Positions 43,417 through 51,699 of a stretch of DNA of 64,000 nucleotides are shown piece by piece (the first letter of the stretch is position 1; every line of letters begins with the position of its first letter). Both the position numbers and the translations under genes were made by a program. Source of the stretch: Streptomyces sp. NBC_01341 (lineage in GTDB: Bacteria; Actinomycetota; Actinomycetes; Streptomycetales; Streptomycetaceae); NCBI RefSeq assembly GCF_035946055.1, contig NZ_CP108364.1:2294001-2358000 (forward strand). The letters are read 5' to 3'. The notes under the pieces are model-generated. The model was not told the origin of the DNA, did not search any database, and saw only the letters and a program-made list of their open reading frames with translations.

Positions 43417-44820
43417 ATGCCGCAGCCAATGAAGCAGCTCGATCCCGGGGCGTCCCCCCAGGAGTGGTTCGGTAACGAGCTGCGCAGACTGCGCCTTGGG
43501 CAAGGGCTGTCGGCCAAGGAGCTGGGGCGGTTAGTGCAGGTCAGCGACGACATGATCCTGTCGATCGAGAAGGGAAAGTACCCGAGCTGTCGCCGCGATG
43601 TGGCTCAGCGGCTCGACGACGTCCTCGGCACGGGAGGACTCCTCGACCGGGCGTGGCCGATGGTCTTCGGCAACCGTGATGCCGATAAAAAGAGGGCTGA
43701 TGCCGATAAAGCCTCCACGCGCCGAGAGGAGAAACCCACGCGGGTGCCGACAGGCAGCATCCTGGGCAGAGACGAAACAACTCTTCGCCCTGGGAGCCAT
43801 GAGCCCGTGATTCGACGCTCGTTCCTCCAGATCGGCGGCCTCGCCGCCATAGCCCCTCTCGACTTCACCGACGTCTTCGCCCCCGCCGAGCTGTCTCTCC
43901 CGACACATGTGAGCCCAAGCGACGTCGATCAGGTCCTGGCCGCGGCCACCGCCATCAGCGGCATGGACAACGAACTGGGCGGCGGGGGCGTGGTGCGTGA
44001 CGTAGGCGCCCGCGCGATGCAGTGGTCAGCCGGCCTGCTGCAAGCCCAGTTCCCCGAACACATGCGAACCGACCTGTTCGCCGCCGTGTCACGGCTTGGC
44101 ATCGTGGTCGGCGCCTCTGCCTTCGACGCCTACCACCACGATGAAGCCACCAAGACCTTCCGGTTCGCAGCAGACTGCGCCGAGGAGGTAGGCGACTGGC
44201 ATCTGCGGGCCAAGACCTACTCGTTCCTTGCGCGGCAAGCCGTATGGATCGGGGCCCCCGATGACGGTCTCACCTACGCCGAGAAGGGGCTTGTGCGCTC
44301 CGACCGCCTGACGGCGACCGAGCAGGCGATGCTTCACACGGCAATGGCCAGGGCCTTCGGAAAGATGGGCAACGTACGGGACACGATGGCGGCCGTCGGT
44401 GCCGCAGACGAGGCGTTCACTCGCGCCCGGCCCACCGAAGAATCGCCGTGGATGGCCTACTACGACGAGGCGCAGCACAACGGGGACACGGCTCACGCCC
44501 TGTTCGATCTCGCGATCCTCGCCGGACAGGACCCGGGCCGGGCAGCGCGCCGATTCAACACAGCGGTGAACGGACACGCAGACGCCTACAAACGGTCTCG
44601 TGCGATCTCGCGGACGAAGCTGGCCTCCCTGCTCATGGCCAAGGGCGACCCTCGCCAGGCGGCGGCGCTCGGCCACGACGCCTTGAACGAGGTAGGCCGA
44701 CTCACCTCACGGCGAGCTGCCGACGATCTGCGGCAGCTCGGTCGCTTCGCCTCAAAGCATCGGACTGTCCAGGCGGCTTCAGCACTGCGAGATCGGATCG
44801 CCGCTACGGTTTCTGCATGA
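43417..44820 (+). CDS. WhiJ-type XRE regulator with helical repeat C-terminus
   Basis: A 467-residue protein. The helix-turn-helix lies at about residues 15-65 (LRRLRLGQGLSAKELGRLVQVS). A linker holds a short duplication (DADK twice), and residues 150-460 are helical repeats, TPR-like. Such proteins regulate development and secondary metabolism in Streptomyces, the repeats sensing a partner or peptide. It is divergent from the small ATPase gene and overlaps the downstream kinase gene by four bases. Confidence 0.8.
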   Translation: MPQPMKQLDPGASPQEWFGNELRRLRLGQGLSAKELGRLVQVSDDMILSIEKGKYPSCRRDVAQRLDDVLGTGGLLDRAWPMVFGNRDADKKRADADKASTRREEKPTRVPTGSILGRDETTLRPGSHEPVIRRSFLQIGGLAAIAPLDFTDVFAPAELSLPTHVSPSDVDQVLAAATAISGMDNELGGGGVVRDVGARAMQWSAGLLQAQFPEHMRTDLFAAVSRLGIVVGASAFDAYHHDEATKTFRFAADCAEEVGDWHLRAKTYSFLARQAVWIGAPDDGLTYAEKGLVRSDRLTATEQAMLHTAMARAFGKMGNVRDTMAAVGAADEAFTRARPTEESPWMAYYDEAQHNGDTAHALFDLAILAGQDPGRAARRFNTAVNGHADAYKRSRAISRTKLASLLMAKGDPRQAAALGHDALNEVGRLTSRRAADDLRQLGRFASKHRTVQAASALRDRIAATVSA

Positions 44821-45704
44821 CACCTTCGGCCTCCGAACCTGCACGTCACGTCCTGAAGCAGGCTTGCTCGGCAGTCGGATTGGACTCCTACGGAGCGGAG
44901 CCTGTCCGCCTGGCCGAGAACCAGATATGGCGGCTGCCTCGTCAGCGGGTGATCGTACGGATCGCCCAGGAGGGACAGAGCGCTGCGGCGGCCCGCGAGG
45001 TGCGCGTCGCACGCTGGCTCGCCGACGAGAACGTCCCGGCCATTCGCTTGGTCGACGTGGAGCAGCCGGTAGAAGCAGACGGCAGACCCGTGACCTTCTG
45101 GGCGGAACTGCCGCCGCAGCAGCACGGCTCGGTCGAGGATGTCGCTGAACTCCTCACGAGGCTCCACTCCCTGCCCACGCCAGCGATCGAGCTGGGGTAC
45201 CTCGATCCCTTCGTCCGGGTCGGCGAACGGCTGCACGCGGCCATCACGATCCGCGACGACGACAGGCAGTGGCTGGACGCCCTTCACCGCGACCTCGTAG
45301 CAGCCTGGGCCGAGCGGCCGGCCGGTCTCCCCGATCGGGCCGTGCACGGTGACGCCTGGCCCGGCAACATCGTCCGTACGGACGATGGGGTCCTGATGAT
45401 GGACCTGGAGCGCTTTTCTGTCGGGCCGCCGGAGTGGGATCTCGTGTCCACTGCCGTGCGCGCGAAGACCACGGGCGTCGTCAGCGCACGCGAGTACGAC
45501 CGCTTCTGTGCGGTGTACGGGTACGACGTGACGGCGTGGGAGGGCTATCCCGTCCTCGCGCGCGCCCGTGAGCTGCGCATGGTGACGTACGCGGCGCAGC
45601 ACTCAGCCAGCAACGCGGAGTGGAGAAGCCAAGCGCAGTACCGGATCGACTGTCTCCGCGGTCGATCCGGCCCGCGGCCGTGGTCGTGGACGGGAATCCT
45701 CTGA
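44817..45704 (+). CDS. Aminoglycoside phosphotransferase-fold kinase
   Basis: A 295-residue APH/choline kinase-like protein: the catalytic HGDAWPGNI near residue 178 and the metal-binding MDLERFSVGPPEWDL near 196 (DxE replaces DFG). The N-lobe lysine is in RVIVRIAQ form. The substrate is unknown; resistance is possible but not shown. The ATG overlaps the XRE gene stop (ATGA), so both come from one message. Confidence 0.82.
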   Translation: MTPSASEPARHVLKQACSAVGLDSYGAEPVRLAENQIWRLPRQRVIVRIAQEGQSAAAAREVRVARWLADENVPAIRLVDVEQPVEADGRPVTFWAELPPQQHGSVEDVAELLTRLHSLPTPAIELGYLDPFVRVGERLHAAITIRDDDRQWLDALHRDLVAAWAERPAGLPDRAVHGDAWPGNIVRTDDGVLMMDLERFSVGPPEWDLVSTAVRAKTTGVVSAREYDRFCAVYGYDVTAWEGYPVLARARELRMVTYAAQHSASNAEWRSQAQYRIDCLRGRSGPRPWSWTGIL

Positions 45705-46000
45705 GACGCGCATCCCCACCACCGCCCGGGCCGGATCGAACACCCCGGCCACTCCACACCCGACGGTGAGGACGACGCCCGACCACGGACCACAGGCACC
45801 GTGCTCGCTCAGCAGCTTGCGCATCTGCTGGGTAACTTGGGCTACAGCGCGTGCTCAGAGGGCTTGGGCTTCGACGTAGTCGCGTTATGCCCGGTTTGGG
45901 GTCATCCCAGGCCGAGGATTGCGAGGGCCGTCGGGGGTCGCGGGCGTTGTGGCGGAGGCTGGCCGCGATGTTCCTCAACCCGCACGCAGTTGGTCAGGGC
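45705..46000. other. Intergenic stretch, no gene seen
   Basis: About 300 bases after the kinase gene. No open frame resembles a known protein. It leads into an ISAs1-related repeat and may be further IS debris. Confidence 0.4.
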
Positions 46001-46122
46001 GGGCGGGATCAACGATGACGCGCCAACAGGCATGGCCTTCCGCTCGGATCACGGGCGTAGAGAACTCCATGATCTTAAAAGCCGTGCCTGTCACGTTCCA
46101 GGCCCAGCCACTCACCTGACGG
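46001..46122 (+). repeat. Left copy of ISAs1-associated direct repeat
   Basis: About 120 bases aligning at roughly 80 percent by eye with 50497-50618, in the same orientation. A 21-base block is identical (46079-46099 and 50575-50595). The right copy directly precedes a degraded ISAs1 transposase, so this copy is probably the upstream part of a related, lost insertion sequence. Confidence 0.75.
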
Positions 46123-46221
46123 GCCACCACGAACCGGCCGTCACCCGACTACGCCGAAGCACTGAGCGGAACGGCAGTTGCCATCTCAGAGCAGCCCCAA
46201 CACGACAGTGGTCGCTTCACA

Positions 46222-46227
46222 TATACT
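46222..46227 (+). promoter_or_regulatory. Candidate -10 box for the STAND cassette
   Basis: TATACT lies 65 bases before the start codon at 46292 in an otherwise GC-rich stretch. No good -35 hexamer is seen at the usual distance, so the call is weak. Confidence 0.3.
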
Positions 46228-46291
46228 CACTCGCCCGGAGGAGCCTGGGCTCGGTCAGGCTTGCCTTTGAGCGATGCGCGCGAGGAGACCA

Positions 46292-49200
46292 ATGCCAGAG
46301 CAGGTATCTCATCTGCGGGAGTTGGCGGCCCGACTCGCAGCCGGTCCGGCGTTCTTAATTTTCGGCCAATCAGGTACGTGCGAGGAAAACTCCGCCGCGC
46401 AGTACCGCTGGAGCGGTGTCTACACGACGCGTACCGCGGCCGACGTTGCGGCGCGTTTCCGCGCTGACTGGCGGACGGTCATGCCCGTTGGTGCAATGTC
46501 GTCCACTCCATCGCGTAGTCAGACCGAGCTCGAAGTCTGCTACTTACTCGGGGGCGAAGACCTACCCGAGGGCCAGCAGCCGTCGACCAGCCCGCTGCAG
46601 GCTGCCGATATTCGGATGAGGTGTCTTCAGGAGCTCACGCGCCTTATGACGGAAACCGTCACTCCGCGAGGCGCCGTCGTCATCGAAGGGTGGACGCCTA
46701 CCGACGACTTGCCAGCAACCGACCTGGTGCCCGCGTTGAAGCTGCTCGGCGCGGGGCAGGTGCACCTGTTTTCGGGCGGTCCATGGGTTGGTGACGTCTT
46801 CGTCGAGAGCTTGGTCAGCACTGGCCAACTGACCCTGCATCTCGAAACACTCGACGAAGCCATGATCAGGCTCGCCGAGATGGGTGCTTTGGCGGTCGGC
46901 ACCACCTCGACTCGTAGCCACGCTTCGCAGCACGTTATCGCAATCGGTGATGGCTTCGTCGAGATTGATATTCATACGTGGAATCAAATTCGACGTTCCG
47001 CTCGCCCCGTCGACCTGGACCTACTAACGCCACCGGTCCTGAGTTCGGAGGCTGCACGATACCAAGAGTTCCGCAACTTCATGGGTGCTACTGAGGGATC
47101 ACCTCAATGGCGGGGGATTGCTGCGGGTGTGCAAATCCGCCGGGACTTCGAAGACGTCCTTGCAGCCCGTGTCGCGGACATTCTGACAGATCCCGACGTT
47201 ATTCAGCCGGTCATTCTGCGTGGCCAGACAGCGACTGGTAAGAGTGTGGCCCTAGCTGCACTCGCCATGGAACTAGCCCGAAGCGGCGACTGGGCGGTGT
47301 TGCACCAACCGCGGCGTACCGTTCGGCCGTCGTTTGATGACATTGACACGTACGCTGCATGGGCCGAGCGTCATGGAGCCAAAGCTACCGTCCTGATTTG
47401 GGATGGCATGGCAGATCCTGACGAATACGCAACCTTGCTGCGGCAGTTGCGTAGGAGGGGACGCAAAGTTCTCGTTGTCGGAACCGGGTACGCCGGACGA
47501 GATGGAATATTTCCGTCCGTCGATGCGCCAGCGGAACTCTCCGAAAATGAGCTCACGCAACTGATTTCCCTGTTGAGGTCTTTCGACATGGAGTTTCGAG
47601 CTCCAAAGTCCGCTGCACTGGATACCAGTTTTCTTGCATTCCTCTACCACGCGCTACCCGACTCTCACTTCACCCTTACCAGCGGCCTAGCAAGGGAGAT
47701 GCGGGCAGCGGAGCGGGGGATGGAGAAGCTCGTCCGACAACAAGGCACACAGGTCAGCCAGGGTGAACGCATCACCGCGATGGCCGCCGCACTCCGGGCG
47801 GCCGGCTTCGACCTCGGCGACCTGCTTCCCAGCCTGGAATCGGACGAGAAACCACTGCTCGATCAAACTTTTGATGAACGTCGTCCGATGCAAAGGGTGA
47901 CGACCCTCGTATTGACGGCGTCCCGACATGGTCTCCCTGTCCCAATCGATCTAGCCCTACGCATCCTCGGTCGTGAAGGGGCGCAAACGATCCAGGAAGT
48001 ACTGAACTCCTTCGACATCATCCGGGATATCGAGGATGATAACGGAGAGATCTTCCTGGCGATTCGCACTCACCTTGAGGCGGAGCTCCTGGCTCGGCAG
48101 GAGGTTTCACTCGAGGTCGAGGTTGAGGTAATTGGCGAAGTGATCCGGACAGCTCGGGTCAGTGAAGGTTACACCGGGGCAACGGACGAGGTTGGCTTTG
48201 TAGTCTCACTTCTCGAACGAATCGGTCCGAAGTCCAAGGAAGGCAAATATCGGCCCTACTACAAAGATATTTCTGACGCGCTTGCTGATCGGAGGAACGA
48301 GACTGGGCGCTATCACCCTCGGCTTGTGCTGCAGGAATCGAACTTCACACGCGCCTTCGTGCATTGGCTCCAGGAAAAGCGTGACGGGATTGCAGAGGAG
48401 CGAATCGCGGATCTTGAGCACAATCGCGACCTGCTGGAAGAGATTCTTTCCGATAGGCGGGTCAAGGGGCCGATGCGCCTGTCTCTCTGCGTTGAGCTGG
48501 CTTCGACCCTGGGATCGATCATTCATGAGATCTCCTCCAAGCCCGAGCTTGCTCAGAAGTCGGGAGTAAATAGCGGGCTTGATGACATCCTTCGGGCGGT
48601 TCTCGAGGCAAGGACCATAGATCCGGGGAACCTATACCCAGTCGATGTACTGGCATGGTCGACCCGCGATGCAATCAGGACCAATATGCTCGCGCCTGAG
48701 GAGCGACTGGACCGGCTCACCAACGCTGTTGCCACGTTGGCTGCGGTGGACAGAGCACCGCTTTCGGGGAAGCAACAGGCAGACCTCGATAAGCGTGAAG
48801 CTGAACTCCATAAGCTGCTGGCTGATGATGAGGCTCTGTGGGCAAATCTTCGAAGTCTAGAAGCCAACGCAGATCCGGCCGCGGTCTACTTTCTGGCCAA
48901 ATTTGAAGCCGAGGAAGGTGCCGAAGGTGAGGCGAAGGCGCTCAGCCGACTGCAGTCCGCACCATTGGAGGCGAGGAGAGATTGGCGCTGCGCTCAGCTG
49001 CTACTTGATCTGACTTGGAAAAAAATCACTGGCCGGCAGCTCTTGCGCGGTGACCGTGCGCCAGTCTACTTGTCGCAGAAGGACTCGGAGGTGCTGCTCC
49101 GTCTCGCTGCCGATCTTGACGACGCTGAGCTTCCCGATCGCCACAAACTCGTCTTCGTCAAGGCATTGGGGCTCTTCACACTGGGAGACTTCAGCCAAGC

Positions 49201-49513
49201 TAAGCAACTTTTCCGCGATGTCAACCAGATGACACAACAGCTGACTCGACGCCTACACACACTAATGCTACTGGGCGGTGAGTCTGGTCGCCCGAGGGTG
49301 TTTACTGGAAGGGTGCTGTGGGCTGATGAGTCCGGCGGGGAAGCCTGGGTGAACGAGCTCAGTGCAAAAGTCTACTTCGAGCCACGTCATTTTTCGGCTT
49401 CGCAACAGTTCGCCAAAAATCAACCACTCCCCGCATTCTTCATCGGGTTCAAACTTACGCGTGGACCAGTGGCTGAACCCCGGAGCCTGTACCACGAGAC
49501 GCGGTCGCGATGA
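46292..49513 (+). CDS. Large STAND-like P-loop NTPase with divergent SIR2-like N-terminus
   Basis: A 1073-residue protein. Residues about 1-200 look like a divergent SIR2-type region (FLIFGQSG near 20, WSGVYTTR near 40, GAVVIEGW near 130), though the usual GAG start is poor. The NTPase has Walker A GQTATGKS near 310 and Walker B TVLIWDGMAD near 366. Residues 480-1050 are helical and repeat-like without clear motifs. This plan, effector plus NTPase plus sensor, is that of STAND defence proteins. The ATG at 46292 follows GAGGAG. The DNA is lower in GC and codon bias than its neighbours, a sign of transfer. It overlaps the next gene (ATGA). Confidence 0.6.
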   Translation: MPEQVSHLRELAARLAAGPAFLIFGQSGTCEENSAAQYRWSGVYTTRTAADVAARFRADWRTVMPVGAMSSTPSRSQTELEVCYLLGGEDLPEGQQPSTSPLQAADIRMRCLQELTRLMTETVTPRGAVVIEGWTPTDDLPATDLVPALKLLGAGQVHLFSGGPWVGDVFVESLVSTGQLTLHLETLDEAMIRLAEMGALAVGTTSTRSHASQHVIAIGDGFVEIDIHTWNQIRRSARPVDLDLLTPPVLSSEAARYQEFRNFMGATEGSPQWRGIAAGVQIRRDFEDVLAARVADILTDPDVIQPVILRGQTATGKSVALAALAMELARSGDWAVLHQPRRTVRPSFDDIDTYAAWAERHGAKATVLIWDGMADPDEYATLLRQLRRRGRKVLVVGTGYAGRDGIFPSVDAPAELSENELTQLISLLRSFDMEFRAPKSAALDTSFLAFLYHALPDSHFTLTSGLAREMRAAERGMEKLVRQQGTQVSQGERITAMAAALRAAGFDLGDLLPSLESDEKPLLDQTFDERRPMQRVTTLVLTASRHGLPVPIDLALRILGREGAQTIQEVLNSFDIIRDIEDDNGEIFLAIRTHLEAELLARQEVSLEVEVEVIGEVIRTARVSEGYTGATDEVGFVVSLLERIGPKSKEGKYRPYYKDISDALADRRNETGRYHPRLVLQESNFTRAFVHWLQEKRDGIAEERIADLEHNRDLLEEILSDRRVKGPMRLSLCVELASTLGSIIHEISSKPELAQKSGVNSGLDDILRAVLEARTIDPGNLYPVDVLAWSTRDAIRTNMLAPEERLDRLTNAVATLAAVDRAPLSGKQQADLDKREAELHKLLADDEALWANLRSLEANADPAAVYFLAKFEAEEGAEGEAKALSRLQSAPLEARRDWRCAQLLLDLTWKKITGRQLLRGDRAPVYLSQKDSEVLLRLAADLDDAELPDRHKLVFVKALGLFTLGDFSQAKQLFRDVNQMTQQLTRRLHTLMLLGGESGRPRVFTGRVLWADESGGEAWVNELSAKVYFEPRHFSASQQFAKNQPLPAFFIGFKLTRGPVAEPRSLYHETRSR

Positions 49514-50289
49514 CTGATCCCCTTGCCGCCCTTGCCAGGAACAAGCTCGTGTGTACCGGCGTGACACTTGACTGTGAAACGCCTGACGCCCCCGTGCCGG
49601 GCCCTGCTACGGAAGCAGCCTTCGATGTGCTAGTCACGGAATACTACAAACTATTCCGCGAAACCTTGCGCAGCGACGTGGCCTTTCTTCGTTCGGTGGA
49701 GTCGCCGAAGGCTGTCGTGGTCTTTGATGGAATGATCAGCAAACTCCGACACGCGAAACAACATAATGATGAGGCGGCCAAAAAGTTTTACATATCATGG
49801 ACCGCGGCCAGACCTTGGGAGGTGGCAGCCAAATCCCTCTGGGATGCCTTGGTATCGGCCTTATCCGAACTGGTACGCGTCAGTTCACGGGTACGGAGAG
49901 ATCCAAAGCTGAAAAGGGCCTGGCAGGACAGCGTTGCGACGGACACGGAATCCATCTTCGAGGCAGTCTCGCAAGACCTCTGTGTCAGTTTCCGTGGCGG
50001 CTTCAGAAAGAAGTTGCTACACAACATCAACCTCAAGCGGCAGCGCCTGGGGCCGGAAGCCGATGTGCGTGCAGAGGTGGTGCAATTCTGCGTCCAGGAA
50101 ATTGTTGCGGCCCAGAGTCCCGCACTGCCTGTTCCACATGACCAAATTCTTGACAGGTTGGGCCTCTTGGGGCACCGTGATGCATGCGCTGCGCTGCTTG
50201 TGGCACATTCCCTCAGTGCTACCACGAAATTAAGAGGTGTAGATTTCCTCGAACGTATTGAGGAGATGTGGCGGCTTGGGACCTCATGA
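49510..50289 (+). CDS. Unknown helical protein coupled to the STAND gene
   Basis: A 259-residue, probably all-helical protein with many charged residues and no signal peptide, membrane segment or catalytic motif I can name. Its ATG lies within the stop of the STAND gene, and base composition matches that gene rather than the surroundings. It is therefore probably the second component of the same cassette; the job is unknown. Confidence 0.65.
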   Translation: MTDPLAALARNKLVCTGVTLDCETPDAPVPGPATEAAFDVLVTEYYKLFRETLRSDVAFLRSVESPKAVVVFDGMISKLRHAKQHNDEAAKKFYISWTAARPWEVAAKSLWDALVSALSELVRVSSRVRRDPKLKRAWQDSVATDTESIFEAVSQDLCVSFRGGFRKKLLHNINLKRQRLGPEADVRAEVVQFCVQEIVAAQSPALPVPHDQILDRLGLLGHRDACAALLVAHSLSATTKLRGVDFLERIEEMWRLGTS

Positions 50290-50496
50290 AGACCTCATGT
50301 CGCTCCTCAGGTGGAGCTGGATCACATTCCGTGCGCTAAGGACTTGCAGATTATTAACACGTCGTCCTGATCTTGCTGCTGAGGTCGCTGTTCAGGGCGT
50401 TGACCCGGTCTTGGAGGGTCGTGAGCAGAGCTTTGGCGTAGTCGTTTGGTGCCTGGTTCGTGGTGGTCCGGAAAGTTGCGGAGCTGATCAAGGGCA
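50290..50496. other. Intergenic stretch before the right repeat
   Basis: About 200 bases after the cassette. No gene or clear terminator is visible. With the following repeat it forms a gap of about 330 bases. Confidence 0.4.
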
Positions 50497-50618
50497 AGCG
50501 GGATCAGCCATGATGCGTCGGCAGGCACGGTCTTCCACTCGGACCACGGGGCGTCAGGAACTCCTTGACATTGGAAGCCGTGCCTGTCACGTTCCGGCCT
50601 CCGCAGCCGACCTGACGG
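50497..50618 (+). repeat. Right copy of ISAs1-associated direct repeat
   Basis: This is the partner of 46001-46122. It leads straight into the ISAs1 transposase relic, so it is taken as that element's upstream non-coding region. Confidence 0.75.
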
Positions 50619-50619
50619 A

Positions 50620-51190
50620 GAGCTCATATCCGAGGAGGTCCCGGGCCTGCTGGAACGGGGGCCTGCTGGAGCGGCTGGCCGAGGTACCGGATCCGCGTGG
50701 GGTGCGCCACCGTCCGGCCGACGTCCTCGCGCTCACTGCATGTGCGGTCTAGGTCGGAGCGACCTCGCTGCTGGCGGTCGGCGAGTGGAGCGTCGACGCT
50801 CCGGCGCAGGTGCTGGGACAGGTCGGCGCGCGCCCCGATCCTCTGCCGCCCAAGCGGCTCGTGCCCGCCGGGACAACGGTCCGCCGACTACTGTCCCGCC
50901 TCGACGGCGACGCGCTGGACCGAGCGGCCGGACGCTGGCTCGCGGACCGCAGACCGAAGGCGACCGGGGCCGCTAGGCTGCATGGTCTGGCCGTGGACAG
51001 CAAGAGCCTGCGCGGCGCGGCGAAGGCGGGGGGCCGAAAAATCCGCTTGCTCGCCACGCTGGAGCACACCACCGACCTGATCCTGGCCCAGATGGAGGTC
51101 GGTGAGATGGCGAACGAGATCACTTGCTTCCAGCCACTGCTGAACACCGGGGCCGGGCTGGCCGGCGTCGTAGTCACCAGCGATGCGTAT
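50620..51190 (+). pseudogene. ISAs1-family transposase, degraded
   Basis: Translation gives [47 protein letters not shown] and [14 protein letters not shown], all hallmarks of ISAs1 transposases. The frame has an in-frame TAG at 50750-50752 between CAV and VGATS, and similarity stops after VVTSDA near 51185, losing the second half of the catalytic domain. It cannot make active transposase. Confidence 0.85.
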
Positions 51191-51311
51191 CAGATCGATC
51201 GACGGCGCTGCAGACGTCGGCTGATCCCCTCTATCCCAAGAATCCAGTTCGTCCAACTCGCCCTTTCTCCGGAATCTCGTCCTGTCATCGCCACACGATA
51301 GGAGTCGACGC

Positions 51312-51578
51312 ATGCCGGAGCCGCGCGCAACATCCCAGACCGCCTTCTTGACCCTCCCCGGGGCTGCCGAATACCTCGGCATCTCACCCAACACGTTGTA
51401 CGTCTGGCGACACCGCCGACAGGGGCCTCCCAGCTTCCGCATGGGACGGCGCGTGATGTACCGGATCACGGTGCTCGACGAGTGGGTCTGCGATCAGGAG
51501 CGAGCGGACTCCCACTCCAACCGCGCCCTTGACCCACTGAACCGGAAGCCGCAACGGCGCTCGAAGGCCGTGAAGTAG
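51312..51578 (+). CDS. xis: Excisionase-like helix-turn-helix protein
   Basis: An 88-residue protein with a MerR/AlpA-type winged helix: LTLPGAAEYLGISPNTLYVWRHRR at about residues 13-37, then FRMGRRVMYR. Such proteins direct excision by a neighbouring integrase. The ATG is seven bases after AGGAG. The integrase starts 121 bases downstream, the common Xis-Int order in actinomycete integrative elements. Confidence 0.8.
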   Translation: MPEPRATSQTAFLTLPGAAEYLGISPNTLYVWRHRRQGPPSFRMGRRVMYRITVLDEWVCDQERADSHSNRALDPLNRKPQRRSKAVK

Positions 51579-51699
51579 CGCGGTGGCTAACGCGTTCGCC
51601 CTCCCCCGAGAAGAAGTTCTCCACACGGGGATTGGATCGTGCCGCAGATCGCGTTAGCACCGACCAGCTCATGATCACGCACCACTGGAGGGCCCCGTC

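Noticed and set aside
46292-46900. A confident SIR2 assignment for the STAND protein's N-terminus
   Set aside because: The NAD-binding GAG motif is poor and only short phrases agree; it is reported as tentative.
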